Below are positions 39,401 through 48,879 of a stretch of DNA of 64,000 nt, piece by piece (position 1 is the first letter of the stretch; each line of letters starts with the position of its first letter). The translations under genes were made by a program, and so were the position numbers. The notes below the pieces were generated by a model, which was given only the letters and a program-made list of their open reading frames with translations, did no database searches and had not been told where the DNA came from. The stretch comes from Nocardioidaceae bacterium. Its GTDB lineage: Bacteria > Actinomycetota > Actinomycetes > Propionibacteriales > Nocardioidaceae. The stretch spans positions 1,413,827 to 1,477,826 of the forward strand of contig CP076053.1 in the NCBI GenBank assembly GCA_018672315.1, written 5' to 3'.

Positions 39401-40383
39401 GCAGCCACGAGACGAGCACGGTGCGTCGAGGCCTCGGCCGAGGCCTCGGGGCGCTCATTCCCAGCGGGCCGTCGGACTCCTCCGGGTCCGCCGCCTCCGC
39501 GTGGGTGCCCTCGGAGCCGACCCCCGACCTGCGCCTGCCCGCGCAGTCCCACGCTGTGGAGACGACCCCGGACGGTCCGAGGTTCGCGGAGGTCCCCCTC
39601 GACGCGATCACGCCGAACCCCCGGCAGCCGCGGGAGGTGTTCGACGAGGACGCGCTCGCCGAGCTCGTGCACTCGATCCGCGAGGTCGGCCTGCTCCAGC
39701 CGATCGTGGTGCGGCAGACGCGTCGCGACGCGTACGAGCTGGTGATGGGTGAGCGACGGTGGCGCGCTGCGCAGGCGGCGGGCCTCGAGCGGATCCCGGC
39801 CATCGTGCGGGCCACCGACGACGCCGACATGCTCAGGGACGCGCTCCTGGAGAACCTGCACCGGGCCCAGCTCAACCCGCTGGAGGAGGCCGCCGCCTAC
39901 CAGCAGATGATCGAGGACTTCGGGTGCACGCACGAGGATCTCGCGCAGAGCATCGGGCGCAGCCGCCCCCGGATCACCAACACCCTGCGCCTGCTGCGCC
40001 TCAGCCCGCCGGTGCAGCGCCGCGTGGCCGCCGGCGTGCTCTCGGCCGGTCACGCCCGTGCGTTGGTCACCGTCGAGGACCCCGCGCTCCAGGAGAGCCT
40101 GGCCGCCCGGGTGGTGGCCGAGGGCATCTCCGTCCGCGCCCTGGAGGAGATCGTGGCGACCTCGCGCGCCGAGCAGGCGCGCGCCAAGGCACCGCGGGCG
40201 CCACGGCGTGCCGACCCCGAGCTCCTCGCTCTCGGTGAGCGGCTGGGTGACCGCCTCGAGACCCGGGTGAAGGTCGACATGGGCCGCGACAAGGGGCGTG
40301 TGGTCATCGAGTTCGCGACCGCGGAGGACCTGGCGCGCATCACCGCCCTGATCGCCGGGACGGACGGTTCCGACGCGTCGTAG
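39397..40383 (+). CDS. parB: Chromosome partitioning protein ParB
   Basis: The 328-residue protein starts with the ParA-activating basic motif ([13 protein letters not shown]), then the CTP-binding domain with [12 protein letters not shown], a helix-turn-helix region ([19 protein letters not shown]) and a C-terminal dimerisation domain. It binds parS and spreads as a CTP-dependent clamp. Confidence 0.97.
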   Translation: MSSHETSTVRRGLGRGLGALIPSGPSDSSGSAASAWVPSEPTPDLRLPAQSHAVETTPDGPRFAEVPLDAITPNPRQPREVFDEDALAELVHSIREVGLLQPIVVRQTRRDAYELVMGERRWRAAQAAGLERIPAIVRATDDADMLRDALLENLHRAQLNPLEEAAAYQQMIEDFGCTHEDLAQSIGRSRPRITNTLRLLRLSPPVQRRVAAGVLSAGHARALVTVEDPALQESLAARVVAEGISVRALEEIVATSRAEQARAKAPRAPRRADPELLALGERLGDRLETRVKVDMGRDKGRVVIEFATAEDLARITALIAGTDGSDAS

Positions 40384-40505
40384 GACCGGCGTGGTGGCGC
40401 TCCGTGCGCCCGCGGCGGCACCGATCGGGCGGACGAAGCCCTCAGCGCCGATCTGAGGACCTGGGGGGACCGCGGAGCGGCCCACCCCCGTCGCACCTGC
40501 GTACG

Positions 40506-40545
40506 GGGCTCAGAGGCACCATTGCGTGAGCCGATTTCTGAGCCC
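40506..40545. terminator. Possible bidirectional terminator between parB and the acyltransferase gene
   Basis: An 8-bp inverted repeat (GGGCTCAG at 40506-40513; CTGAGCCC at 40538-40545) with a 24-base loop lies just past the convergent stop of the acyltransferase gene. Weak support. Confidence 0.3.
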
Positions 40546-40547
40546 GA

Positions 40548-41309
40548 CTACGTGTCGCGGGCCGCCTTGCGCTCGGCACGACGGCGCTTCTCCTCGACGT
40601 CCATCGCCGCGGCCTCCTCGAGCGTGGGGGCCGATCCGCCGAAGGACTGCGGCAGCCACCAGGAGCCGGGGGGCTGCTCCTCGGCGGGATAGCGCGAGAC
40701 CGCGTCGTGGTGCAGCTGCTTCATGCGGCGGTGCAGCTCCGCCGTCTCGGCCTCGACGTCCTCGCCGGTGGGGTACATCGGCTCCCCGACGTCGATGATG
40801 ATGGTCTTGCCCCGCGCCAGGTCGCGGTCGTGGTCCTTGGTGAAGATGCGGTGGGTGCCCCAGATGATGCTGGGCAGGAGCGGGACCCCCGCCTCGGCCG
40901 CGATGCGCGTCGCGCCGGTCTTGATGTCCTTGACCTCGAAGCTGCGCGAGATCGTGGCCTCGGGGAAGATCCCGACGATCTCACCACGCCGCAGGTAGTC
41001 CACCGCGTCGTCGAAGGACTGCTGACCGTCGGCGCGATCCACCGGGATGTGGTGGAAGGACCGCATCAGCGGCCCGCCGACCGGGTGGTCGAAGATCTCC
41101 TTCTTCGCCATGAACCTGATCAGTCGGTTCGAGGGCTGGGCCGCGTAGCCCCCGAAGACGTAATCGATGTAGGAGATGTGGTTGAAGGCCATCAGCGCGC
41201 CGCCGGACTCCGGCACGTGCTCGGTCCCGGTCATGTCGAAGCGGAAGTCCATCAGCCGGAAGGCCGTCTTGGCCGAGACGATGATGACCGGGTACGTGAT
41301 GTCGAGCAA
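40548..41309 (-). CDS. PlsC-type lysophospholipid acyltransferase
   Basis: The 253-residue protein has the H-x4-D motif NHISYID and the FPEATIS motif of glycerolipid acyltransferases, a short N-terminal hydrophobic segment and a charged Glu/Arg tail. The start is TTG with a CAGGAGA site, the only plausible start before the domain. It follows the ATP-grasp gene by 39 bases on the same strand. Confidence 0.88.
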   Translation of the reverse strand: MLDITYPVIIVSAKTAFRLMDFRFDMTGTEHVPESGGALMAFNHISYIDYVFGGYAAQPSNRLIRFMAKKEIFDHPVGGPLMRSFHHIPVDRADGQQSFDDAVDYLRRGEIVGIFPEATISRSFEVKDIKTGATRIAAEAGVPLLPSIIWGTHRIFTKDHDRDLARGKTIIIDVGEPMYPTGEDVEAETAELHRRMKQLHHDAVSRYPAEEQPPGSWWLPQSFGGSAPTLEEAAAMDVEEKRRRAERKAARDT

Positions 41310-41348
41310 CGGGTCTCCTGGGATGGCGCGGCGGGGCTGGCCGTCAGC

Positions 41349-42377
41349 CTAGGCCAGCGCCGCGTCCGTGGGCCGGCGCTGCGCGGCCCGGGCGACGAGC
41401 CCGGCCATCACCGCACCGAGGTCCAGGCCGTCGGCGTCGATCGCGAGCGGCACCGTCGAGGTCTCGGTCAGGCCGGGAGCCACGTTGACCTCGAGGAACC
41501 AGACCTCGCCGTCGGCGTCCACGATGAGGTCCGAGCGCGAGAGGTCGCGCAGGCCCAGGGCGGTGTGGGCGGTGACAGCGACCTCCCGGCACCGCTCCGC
41601 CACGGATGCGTCCAGCGGTGCGGGGACCCGGAACTCGGTGCTCCCCGCGGTGTAGCGGGCGGTGTAGTCGTAGCTGCCACCGTCGGGGACGATGCCCACG
41701 ACCGGCAGGGCACGAGGGCCCTGCTCGTCCTCCACGACGGCGACGGCGACCTCGAAGCCCTCCACGAAGCGCTCCAGGAGGGCGGTGTCCCCGTACGCGT
41801 ACGCCCCGACCATGGCACTCGGGAGGTCCTCGGCGTGACGCACGACGGTGCAGCCGAGGGCGGATCCGCCGCGGACCGGCTTCACCACCAGCGGCAGCCC
41901 GAGGTGCTCGACGATGGCACCCATGAGGCGGGGCGCGCCCAGCTCGCGGAAGGTCTGCGCCGGCAGCTGCACCGAGGTGGGAGTGGCGATGCCGGCGTGG
42001 GAGACGACGTCCTTCGCCGAGCACTTGTCGAAGGCCCGGCGACAGTCCCGTGGTCGGGAGCCGACGTAGGGGACGGCGAGGAGCTCCAGCACCTCACGGA
42101 CGGCGCCGTCCTCGCCGGTCTCACCGTGCAGCAGGGGCACCACGCACGACGGCGGGTCGGCCTCGAGGTCGCTGAGCAGCTCGGCGCCGACATCGAGCAC
42201 GTCGACGGTGAGCCCTGCGTCGCGCAGCGCCTCGGCGACCCGGCGGCCCGACCGCAGCGACACGTCGCGTTCGTGCGAGAGACCACCGGCGAGCACGACG
42301 ACGCGGCCGTCCCGGCCGCCGGTGCCGTCGAGCTCGGGAACGGTGCTGGTGGGTGAGGTGCTCGCGGGAGTGGTCAT
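41349..42377 (-). CDS. D-alanine--D-alanine ligase family ATP-grasp enzyme
   Basis: The 342-residue protein has the Ddl N-terminal fold (LAGGLSHERDVSLRSG), PLLHGETGEDG, the ATP-grasp Lys in LVVKPVRGGSALGC, and the Mg-binding WFLEVNVAPGLTETS. In canonical Ddl the last motif reads NTxPGxT and the first HGPxGEDG, so substrate preference could differ. It may join D-Ala to D-Ala for peptidoglycan or be a paralogue. It lies eight bases downstream of the aminotransferase. Confidence 0.8.
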   Translation of the reverse strand: MTTPASTSPTSTVPELDGTGGRDGRVVVLAGGLSHERDVSLRSGRRVAEALRDAGLTVDVLDVGAELLSDLEADPPSCVVPLLHGETGEDGAVREVLELLAVPYVGSRPRDCRRAFDKCSAKDVVSHAGIATPTSVQLPAQTFRELGAPRLMGAIVEHLGLPLVVKPVRGGSALGCTVVRHAEDLPSAMVGAYAYGDTALLERFVEGFEVAVAVVEDEQGPRALPVVGIVPDGGSYDYTARYTAGSTEFRVPAPLDASVAERCREVAVTAHTALGLRDLSRSDLIVDADGEVWFLEVNVAPGLTETSTVPLAIDADGLDLGAVMAGLVARAAQRRPTDAALA

Positions 42378-42385
42378 CGTGCTCC

Positions 42386-43741
42386 TCAGCTGAGGTCGGA
42401 CTGGGGGGACTCGTAGCCGCGGGCACCGAGGGCACGCGAGAGGCCGCCGGGGGCCCCGAACGTCTGGCGCAGCTCCATCTCGGCCTGCAGCACACCGGCG
42501 AGGCGGCGTACGCCCTCACGGATGCGCTCCGGTGTCGGGTAGCAGAACGACAGCCTCATGTGGCGCGTCCCGAAGCCGTCGGCGTAGAAGGCGGTGCCCG
42601 GCACGTACGCCACCCGGGCCGTCACGGCCCGCGGCAGCATGGCCTTGGCGTCGATGCCCTCGGGCAGCGTGACCCACACGAAGAAGCCGCCGTCGGGCAC
42701 GTTCCAGGAGCACGAGGCCGGCATCAGGTCCTCCAGCGCCTCGATCATCGCGTCGCGACGCTCGGCGTACATGGTGCGGAACTGCTTGATCTGGCCCCAC
42801 CAGTCGTGGCTGTCGAGGTACGCCGAGACGGCCATCTGGCTGAACGTGGGCGGACACAGGGTCGCCGACTCCTGGGCCAGCACCAGCTTCTCGCGGACCG
42901 CGTGCGGCGCCAGCACCCAGCCGACGCGCAGCCCGGGGGCGAAGGTCTTGGAGAACGAGCCGAGGTACAGCACGCCCTCGGGCTCGTCGGCGCGCAGCGC
43001 CCGGTGGATCTGCTCGTCGAATCCGAGCAGCCCGTACGGGTTGTCCTCGAGCACGAGGATGTCGTGCTCGCGGCAGATGCGAAGGATCTCGGGACGCCGT
43101 TCCCGACTCATCGTGACACCGGCGGGGTTGTGGAAGTTCGGGATCGTGTAGAGGAACTTGATGCTGCGTCCCGACGCCCGCACCGAGGCGATGGCCTGCC
43201 GGAGCGCGTCGGGGACGAGACCGTCGGCGTCCATCTCGATGTGGACGGTGTCGACCTGGTAGGCGCGGAAGACGCCCAGGGCCCCGACGTAGGACGGCGC
43301 CTCGCACAGCACCACGTCGCCGGGGTCGCAGAAGATGCGGGTCACGAGGTCCACGGCCTGCTGCGACCCGACGGTGATGACGACGTCGTCGGGATGGGCG
43401 TCGATGCCCTCGAGCTGCATCACGTCGCAGATCTGCTCGCGCAGACGCGGGTCGCCCTGGCCGGAGCTGTACTGCATCGCCGTGGCACCGCGCTGGTCGA
43501 CGAGGTCGCCGATGGCCTCACCCACGACGTCGAGGGGCAGCCCGGAGATGTTCGGCATGCCACCGGCCAGCGACACGACCTCCGGCCTGGACGCGACCGA
43601 GAACAGCGCTCGGATCTCCGAGGCCGTCATGCCGTGGGTGCGGGCGGCGTACCGGTCGACGTAGTTGTCGAGCCGGTTCGCCCGGGCGGCGGCAGGGGCA
43701 GGTGGCGTGTCCGGCCCGGTCGCCGGCTGCTCGGAGGTCAT
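42386..43741 (-). CDS. PLP-dependent aminotransferase, class I/II (2-aminoadipate/MocR-like, no DNA-binding domain)
   Basis: The 451-residue protein has the class I fold with TVGSQQAVDLVTRIF, YTIPNFHNPAGVTMS, EDNPYGLL and the PLP lysine in LGSFSKTFAPGLRVGW. Residues 1-25 are Ala/Pro-rich. The closest families are 2-aminoadipate or valine-pyruvate-type transaminases; the true amino donor is unknown. ATG start. Confidence 0.88.
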   Translation of the reverse strand: MTSEQPATGPDTPPAPAAARANRLDNYVDRYAARTHGMTASEIRALFSVASRPEVVSLAGGMPNISGLPLDVVGEAIGDLVDQRGATAMQYSSGQGDPRLREQICDVMQLEGIDAHPDDVVITVGSQQAVDLVTRIFCDPGDVVLCEAPSYVGALGVFRAYQVDTVHIEMDADGLVPDALRQAIASVRASGRSIKFLYTIPNFHNPAGVTMSRERRPEILRICREHDILVLEDNPYGLLGFDEQIHRALRADEPEGVLYLGSFSKTFAPGLRVGWVLAPHAVREKLVLAQESATLCPPTFSQMAVSAYLDSHDWWGQIKQFRTMYAERRDAMIEALEDLMPASCSWNVPDGGFFVWVTLPEGIDAKAMLPRAVTARVAYVPGTAFYADGFGTRHMRLSFCYPTPERIREGVRRLAGVLQAEMELRQTFGAPGGLSRALGARGYESPQSDLS

Positions 43742-43776
43742 GACCTGATGCTCTCATCCTGGGGGAGGAGAGCCGG

Positions 43777-43809
43777 CACGACGCGGGACACGACGCGGGA
43801 CACGACGAG
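43777..43809 (+). repeat. Short tandem repeat upstream of the aminotransferase
   Basis: The 12-base unit CACGACGCGGGA occurs twice in tandem and a third time in part (CACGACGAGG), in the 122-base gap between trxA and the aminotransferase gene. Confidence 0.8.
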
Positions 43810-43840
43810 GCCGGGTCGTCCCTCAGGACGGCCCGGCCTC
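43807..43840 (-). terminator. Hairpin terminator downstream of trxA
   Basis: Arms 43807-43821 and 43826-43840 form a 15-bp stem with one mismatch or wobble and a CTCA loop, 24 bases after the trxA stop on the minus strand. Confidence 0.7.
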
Positions 43841-43863
43841 ACGGCTGGTACGACGGCTGGATG

Positions 43864-44190
43864 TCAGCCCAGGAACTCCTCGAGCTCCTTGAGGATCGCG
43901 GACTTCGGCTTCGCGCCGATGATCTCGCGGACGACCTCACCGTTCTGGAAGACCTTGAGCGCCGGGATCCCGGTGATGCGGTAGTTCGCCGGGGTGACCG
44001 GGTTCTGGTCGACGTTCAGCTTGACGAACGAGACCTTGTCGCCGTGCTCGGCGGCGATCTCGTCGAGGATCGGGGCGACCTGGCGGCACGGTCCGCACCA
44101 CTCGGCCCAGAAGTCGACGAGGACGGGCTTGTCGGCGTCGAGGACCTCGGTCTGGAAGCTGTCGTCGGTCACTGCCTGCATGTCGGCCAT
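43864..44190 (-). CDS. trxA: Thioredoxin
   Basis: The 108-residue protein has the redox motif WAEWCGPCRQVAPI and the cis-Pro segment ITGIPALKVF. It reduces cytoplasmic disulfides using electrons from TrxB, encoded just upstream. ATG start behind AGGAGGAG. It ends the sigM-trx cluster and is followed by a hairpin. Confidence 0.97.
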   Translation of the reverse strand: MADMQAVTDDSFQTEVLDADKPVLVDFWAEWCGPCRQVAPILDEIAAEHGDKVSFVKLNVDQNPVTPANYRITGIPALKVFQNGEVVREIIGAKPKSAILKELEEFLG

Positions 44191-44234
44191 GGGGTTCTCC
44201 TCCTGCTTGGTGGTTCGGGTCGGTGGGGTGCGGC

Positions 44235-45188
44235 TCAGACGCCGACGGTCGCGAGGTGCTCGAGGTCGGCCAGGTGCCTCTCGGCGTCCAGGGCGGCCGC
44301 GCAGCCGGTGCCGGCAGCGGTGATCGCCTGCTGGTAGGTGTGGTCGACGAGGTCGCCGCAGGCGAAGACGCCGTCGAGGTTGGTGCGGGTCGACGGGGGC
44401 TGCACGAGCACGTACCCCTCCTCGTCGCGGTGCACCTGGTCTGCGACGAGGTCGGACCGGGGGTCGTGACCGATGGCGACGAAGAGTCCGGTGACGGACA
44501 GGTCGCGCTCCTCGCCCGACCGGGTGTCGCGCAGCGTGATGCCGCTGACCTTGTCCTCGCCGTCAATCGCGGCGACCTCGGAGTTCCAGACCATCTCGAT
44601 CTTGGGGTCGGCGAAGGCCCGCTCGGCCATGATGGCGCTGGCCCGCAGCTCGTCGCGGCGGTGCACGAGGTAGACCTTGCTCGCGAAGCGCGAGAGGAAG
44701 GTGGCCTCCTCGACGGCGGAGTCGCCGCCGCCGACCACGGCGATCTCCTGGTCGCGGAAGAAGAAGCCGTCGCAGGTGGCGCACCAGCTGACGCCGTGTC
44801 CCGAGAGGCGCTTCTCGTTGTCGACGCCGAGCTCGCGGTACGCCGAGCCCATCGCGAGGATCACGGACTTGGCCTGCACCTCGCCGGAGTCGGTGCGGAT
44901 CGTCTTCACCGGCCCGTCCAGGTCGACCGAGACGACGTCGTCGGCGACGAGCTCGGCGCCGAAGCGCTCGGCCTGCGCCCGCATCTCCTCCATGAGGGCC
45001 GGACCCATGATGCCGTCGCGGAAGCCGGGGAAGTTCTCGACCTCGGTGGTGTTCATCAGCGCACCGCCGGCGGTGACGGCGCCTTCGTAGACCAGCGGCG
45101 CGAGGTTGGCGCGTGCGGCGTACACCGCGGCGGTGTACCCGGCCGGGCCGGAACCGATGATCACGACGTTGCGGACGGAGTCAGACAT
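44235..45188 (-). CDS. trxB: Thioredoxin reductase
   Basis: The 317-residue flavoprotein has the FAD motif [17 protein letters not shown], the redox CATCD motif, the NADPH-binding [10 protein letters not shown], and the C-terminal [10 protein letters not shown]. It reduces thioredoxin with NADPH. It lies downstream of sigM and its presumed regulator, as in mycobacteria, where SigM-region trx genes are conserved. Confidence 0.97.
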   Translation of the reverse strand: MSDSVRNVVIIGSGPAGYTAAVYAARANLAPLVYEGAVTAGGALMNTTEVENFPGFRDGIMGPALMEEMRAQAERFGAELVADDVVSVDLDGPVKTIRTDSGEVQAKSVILAMGSAYRELGVDNEKRLSGHGVSWCATCDGFFFRDQEIAVVGGGDSAVEEATFLSRFASKVYLVHRRDELRASAIMAERAFADPKIEMVWNSEVAAIDGEDKVSGITLRDTRSGEERDLSVTGLFVAIGHDPRSDLVADQVHRDEEGYVLVQPPSTRTNLDGVFACGDLVDHTYQQAITAAGTGCAAALDAERHLADLEHLATVGV

Positions 45189-45301
45189 CAGACGAGCACC
45201 TTCTCGAGACTGCTGGGGTGGGGCACGGGGTCGTGGCGGGACAACCGATTCTCACCCCTCGGTGTTCCCGGCGCTCCACGGCACCCCGTGCGCGGTGCGT
45301 C

Positions 45302-46072
45302 TCAGTCCAGCGGGCGGCTGAGGATCGCCTCGGGGCGTGAGGTGAGACGCAGCCCGCCGTCCTCGGCGCAGGCGTACGCGACCGCGCGTGCGCTGCCCGC
45401 CACGACCAGCACCCGCCGGTCGTCGAGCGTGGCCAGGAAGGAGCGCTGACGCGGACCCGGAGCGACGCCCGCGTCGCACGTGGCGGCCGGGCGGGTCGCG
45501 TCGGGGACACCGTCCTGCATCGGCGGCGGGGCCTCGTCAGCGGCAGCAGCAGCCTGGGGGGTCTCGCGAGCTTCGGGGGCCTCGGAGGTCTCCGAAGCCG
45601 CGAGACCGCTGAGCGCCCGGGCGGTGGACCGTTGCGCCTGCAGCTCGCGTTGCACCTGGAGCGCGAAGTCCGCGCGGCTGAGCCGGGGCAGGTCCTGACG
45701 AGGAGTCGGCTCGAGCGCCCCGGACTGCTGCGCGGACTCGGCGCCACCCGCCGCGTCCGCCGCGGTCGAGGCGGCGGGATCCCCGCCGGAGACTCCGTCG
45801 AGGAGCGGGAGCACGAGCCCTCCCGCACCGACGGCGACGGCCACGCCGGCCGCGAGGGCGAGCGCGACGCGGGCGGGTCGGGCCCGTCGCGCCCGCTCCG
45901 TCCGGGCGGGGGTGCGGGACCCTTCCGCCTGCAACGACGTCACGGTCTCCTCGAGACGTGCGCCCAGCTCCGGCGGCACCGGACTCTCGACCCGCAGGCT
46001 CTGCAGGAGCGCCCGCACCTCGTTTTCGGAAGGCGTCGACCCGTGCGGCGTGGGCTCGTCCTCGTGTTTCAC
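45302..46072 (-). CDS. Putative anti-sigma-M membrane protein
   Basis: The 256-residue protein has a short cytoplasmic N-terminus (residues 1-60, helical, with LLQSLRVESPVPPELG), one membrane helix (about 68-92) and an Ala/Glu-rich extracytoplasmic part. The layout and the position overlapping the sigM stop fit the SigM anti-sigma factor of mycobacteria, but no zinc-binding anti-sigma motif is present. GTG start; a parS-like sequence overlaps it. Confidence 0.7.
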   Translation of the reverse strand: MKHEDEPTPHGSTPSENEVRALLQSLRVESPVPPELGARLEETVTSLQAEGSRTPARTERARRARPARVALALAAGVAVAVGAGGLVLPLLDGVSGGDPAASTAADAAGGAESAQQSGALEPTPRQDLPRLSRADFALQVQRELQAQRSTARALSGLAASETSEAPEARETPQAAAAADEAPPPMQDGVPDATRPAATCDAGVAPGPRQRSFLATLDDRRVLVVAGSARAVAYACAEDGGLRLTSRPEAILSRPLD

Positions 46073-46080
46073 GGGGAACC
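46065..46080. promoter_or_regulatory. Second parS-like site
   Basis: TGTTTCACGGGGAACC matches 13 of 16 bases of the parS consensus with an intact TGTTTCACG half. It overlaps the end of sigM and the start of the next gene, about 11 kb from the presumed origin. Confidence 0.4.
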
Positions 46081-46806
46081 ATCCTCTCCGGGGTCGCGAG
46101 TCGACATGTCACTGTGTGGGACGGACGAGACGACGTCATGGTTCCCGTCATCGTGAGCCGGCGGTCGTGGGGCCTCTGCGAGCAGCTGCGCCAGACGCCT
46201 CCGACCGCGCGAGCAGCGCGACTTGACCGTCCCGGGGCGACAGCCGAGCACGCTCGCCGCCTCGTTCACCGACCAGCCCTCCATGTCGACCAGGACGAGT
46301 GCCGCGCGCTGGTCGGCCGGTATCTCACGCAGCGCGGTGAGCACCTGCGCTCGTCGCTCGTCGGCGAGGACGACGTCGAGGGGGTCGGCGGTCTCCGACC
46401 GTTCGCGGTCCCTGGTGGCGTCCCGCATCCCGCCACGGGAGTCGAGCCCGTGCTCGGGGAGCGGTTCGGCAGACCGGACGGCGTTGCGCCGGTGCAGGTC
46501 GAGCGTGGCGTTGACGACGATGCGATGGAGCCACGACGTGACGGCGCTGTCCCCCCGGAAGGTCCCCGCACGACGGAAGGCTGCGATCAGGCCCTCCTGG
46601 AGCGCGTCGGCGGCGAGGTCGGGGTCACCGGCGGTGCGCAGGGCCACGGCGTAGAGCCGGTCACGGTGGCGGGCGAAGAGCTGCCCGAAGGCCGTGGGGT
46701 CCCCGGCGACGTGGGCGGCGAGCAGCGCCCGGTCGTCCCGGTCGTCCAGCTCCGCGGCACCCGTCACAGCGTGACCGTGTCCGGCCGTCGAGGCCGTGTC
46801 AAGCAC
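46069..46806 (-). CDS. sigM: ECF sigma factor SigM
   Basis: The 245-residue protein has sigma region 2 (FGQLFARHRDRLYAVALR, then DALQEGLIAAFRRA and TSWLHRIVVN) and region 4 (REIPADQRAALVLVDMEGWS, SVLGCRPGTVKSRCSRGRRRL). ECF sigma factors redirect RNA polymerase to stress genes. GTG start behind GGGAG. Located between the MurJ-linked pseudokinase and the putative anti-sigma gene, as in mycobacterial sigM loci. Confidence 0.93.
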   Translation of the reverse strand: MLDTASTAGHGHAVTGAAELDDRDDRALLAAHVAGDPTAFGQLFARHRDRLYAVALRTAGDPDLAADALQEGLIAAFRRAGTFRGDSAVTSWLHRIVVNATLDLHRRNAVRSAEPLPEHGLDSRGGMRDATRDRERSETADPLDVVLADERRAQVLTALREIPADQRAALVLVDMEGWSVNEAASVLGCRPGTVKSRCSRGRRRLAQLLAEAPRPPAHDDGNHDVVSSVPHSDMSTRDPGEDGSP

Positions 46807-46842
46807 CCGGCTCCCACCTGACCAGGTGGCGTCGGCAAGGGC

Positions 46843-48750
46843 TCAGCGGCGGACGACGACGTCGGCGACCTGCACCTGGTAGCGGGCGTCGTCCACCTGC
46901 GGCAGCGAGGTGAACCACAGGCCGACGTACCTGGTCGTGGTGTCGGGAGCGACCTCGACCGTCGTACGGCCGGCGCCGGCCTGCTGGGCCTGGCCCACCT
47001 GGGAGAACCCGGCTCGGCCGTCAGGAACGGCGCCGCGACCCGGGGCGGCGAGCACCTGGAAGTCCGTCGGCTCGCCTCGCAACGTCACCTGCACCGCGGA
47101 GACCGGGCGCTGCTGACCGAGGTCCAGGACGAGTCCCACGCCGGACTTGAGTCCACCCAGGTCAGGGCGGTTCTCGTAGCGCAGCGAGGTCCACGCCGTG
47201 CCGGTGTCGCCGTCGATCGCGTCGCCGGTCAGCTCGGGGTTCTCGCCGTCGGATCCCTGGGGGTCGAAGTCGATGGCAGCCTGGATCGGCCACGGCTCGC
47301 CCGGGGCTCCGTCGTCCTCCCCGGTGGCGGTGGCCGACGTGCCGTCCGAGGCGCCGGCGTCGGACTCCGCGGGGTCGAGACGGTCGAGCGAGGACCGCTG
47401 ACCGAGGTTGAAGGCCAGGAGGACCGCCACGACCATGACCACGAGCACGGTCAGGCCGATGGCCAGCCTCATCCAGCCTCGCCCGGAGTGCTGCGTGCTG
47501 GACTCCGGCGCCTCGCTGTCGATCAGGGGCCACAACGAGCCGCTCGCGCTCGAGGGCTGGGAGTCCTCCATGGATCGCACGGCCGAGCCGTGGTCGTCGT
47601 TGCGGGCCGGGTGGTTCCACCGGCTGCCGCCGTCGTCGTCGACGAACAGGGGGCGTACGCCGTCGACCGGGGTGCCGGCCACCTGCGTCGCGGACGACCT
47701 GCCCCCGCCCTCGGACTGCGCAGGGCCCGACGCCGCAGGGTCGTCGGACGAGGCACCCGGACCGCGGGGTGTCGGTGCCCCCTCGCTCCACCCGACGGCG
47801 GTGTCGTCGTCGAAGAAGACCGGGGCGCCCACGGCGGTGTCGACGTCCTCGGGCGCCCGTGCGGGTGGGTCGGCGTCGTTGTCACGGTCCTGGGCGGGTG
47901 TCCACGCGTACGCCCGGCGCTCGACCGGGTCCTGCAGGAGGGTCGGCTCGGACGGGGTCGGGTCGCCGACGTAGTCGGCCAGCCGCGAGGCCACGTCGTG
48001 GGCGGTGAGCACGGCGATCTCGGGTCCGGAGAGCACCTGGGAGCAGATGCGGTCCAACGGTCGCGGGACGCCGGCCCGCACCTGCCGCGGCCGCAGCACC
48101 CGACCGCTCTCGCCGGGTGCCTCGGGGACGTCGGTGCCCGGCGTTCCCGGCCACCGGCCGGTGAGCGCGGCGTACAGCAGCGAGGCGAGGTTGACCATGT
48201 CGGCCTCGTGCTCCTGCAGCTCCTGACCCGTGAGCGGCCAGGTGATGATGCCGGGGTGCAGCGAGGCGTCGACGACGAAGCCGATCAGCTTCACGCCGCC
48301 GGCGTCGTTGATGAGGACGTTCTCGGGCACCAGCCGCCCGTGGGCGATGCCCTGCACGTGGCAGGCGGCCAGGCACTCGGCGACCTCCTTCACCAGCCAC
48401 GCGGCGCGCCGCGGACTGAGCGGGCCGTCGAGCAGCAGGAGGTCCACGGACCGGCCCTGGCCCCACTCGTGCACGACGTAGGCGTACGGCTCGTCCTGCT
48501 CGGTCGTGGTCTCGTCCGCGTCGAGGACCCGCAGCAGACGCGTGTCGTGCACCACCGCGGCCAGCCGGGCGGCATCCAGCATGGGCCCGGCACGAGGGTC
48601 GTCGCCCGGGACCACGTGCACGGCGACGTCACGGGAGAGCACCGCGTCCTCGGCCCGCCAGAAGCGGGCGCCGTCGTGCTCGCTCAGCAGGTCGGTCAGT
48701 CGGTAGCGTCCAGCGATCACGCTGCCGTGTCCCACCGAATCCGGGCTCAC
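46843..48750 (-). CDS. MurJ-linked pseudokinase with C-terminal discoidin-like domain
   Basis: The 635-residue protein has a kinase fold (about 12-290) without catalytic residues: the VAIK Lys is His45 (VAVH), the catalytic loop reads HGRLVPENV instead of HRDxKxxN, and DFG is GFV. A Ser/Asp-rich linker, one membrane helix (about 435-458) and an extracytoplasmic beta-sandwich resembling a discoidin/F5-8C domain (about 485-635, DFDPQGSDG..GDAIDGDTGTAW) follow. In M. tuberculosis a kinase-like domain fused to MviN is phosphorylated by PknB and bound by FhaA; here it is a separate gene downstream of murJ. GTG start. Confidence 0.85.
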   Translation of the reverse strand: MSPDSVGHGSVIAGRYRLTDLLSEHDGARFWRAEDAVLSRDVAVHVVPGDDPRAGPMLDAARLAAVVHDTRLLRVLDADETTTEQDEPYAYVVHEWGQGRSVDLLLLDGPLSPRRAAWLVKEVAECLAACHVQGIAHGRLVPENVLINDAGGVKLIGFVVDASLHPGIITWPLTGQELQEHEADMVNLASLLYAALTGRWPGTPGTDVPEAPGESGRVLRPRQVRAGVPRPLDRICSQVLSGPEIAVLTAHDVASRLADYVGDPTPSEPTLLQDPVERRAYAWTPAQDRDNDADPPARAPEDVDTAVGAPVFFDDDTAVGWSEGAPTPRGPGASSDDPAASGPAQSEGGGRSSATQVAGTPVDGVRPLFVDDDGGSRWNHPARNDDHGSAVRSMEDSQPSSASGSLWPLIDSEAPESSTQHSGRGWMRLAIGLTVLVVMVVAVLLAFNLGQRSSLDRLDPAESDAGASDGTSATATGEDDGAPGEPWPIQAAIDFDPQGSDGENPELTGDAIDGDTGTAWTSLRYENRPDLGGLKSGVGLVLDLGQQRPVSAVQVTLRGEPTDFQVLAAPGRGAVPDGRAGFSQVGQAQQAGAGRTTVEVAPDTTTRYVGLWFTSLPQVDDARYQVQVADVVVRR

Positions 48751-48879
48751 GCCACTCCTCTGGCTGCTCGAGGTCCCTGTGCTGTGCTCGGACCGTCGCG
48801 GTGCTGGACCGCTGGTCGCATCCTCACGATGGTAGGCGCCGGGGCAGGCGATTGCGCGGTGACGTGGCCCTCGCGGCCC

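Noticed and set aside
45223-45291. Inverted repeat (GCACGGGGT/ACCCCGTGC) between trxB and the anti-sigma-like gene
   Set aside because: The loop of about 51 bases is too long and no supporting T tract exists, so it was not called a terminator.
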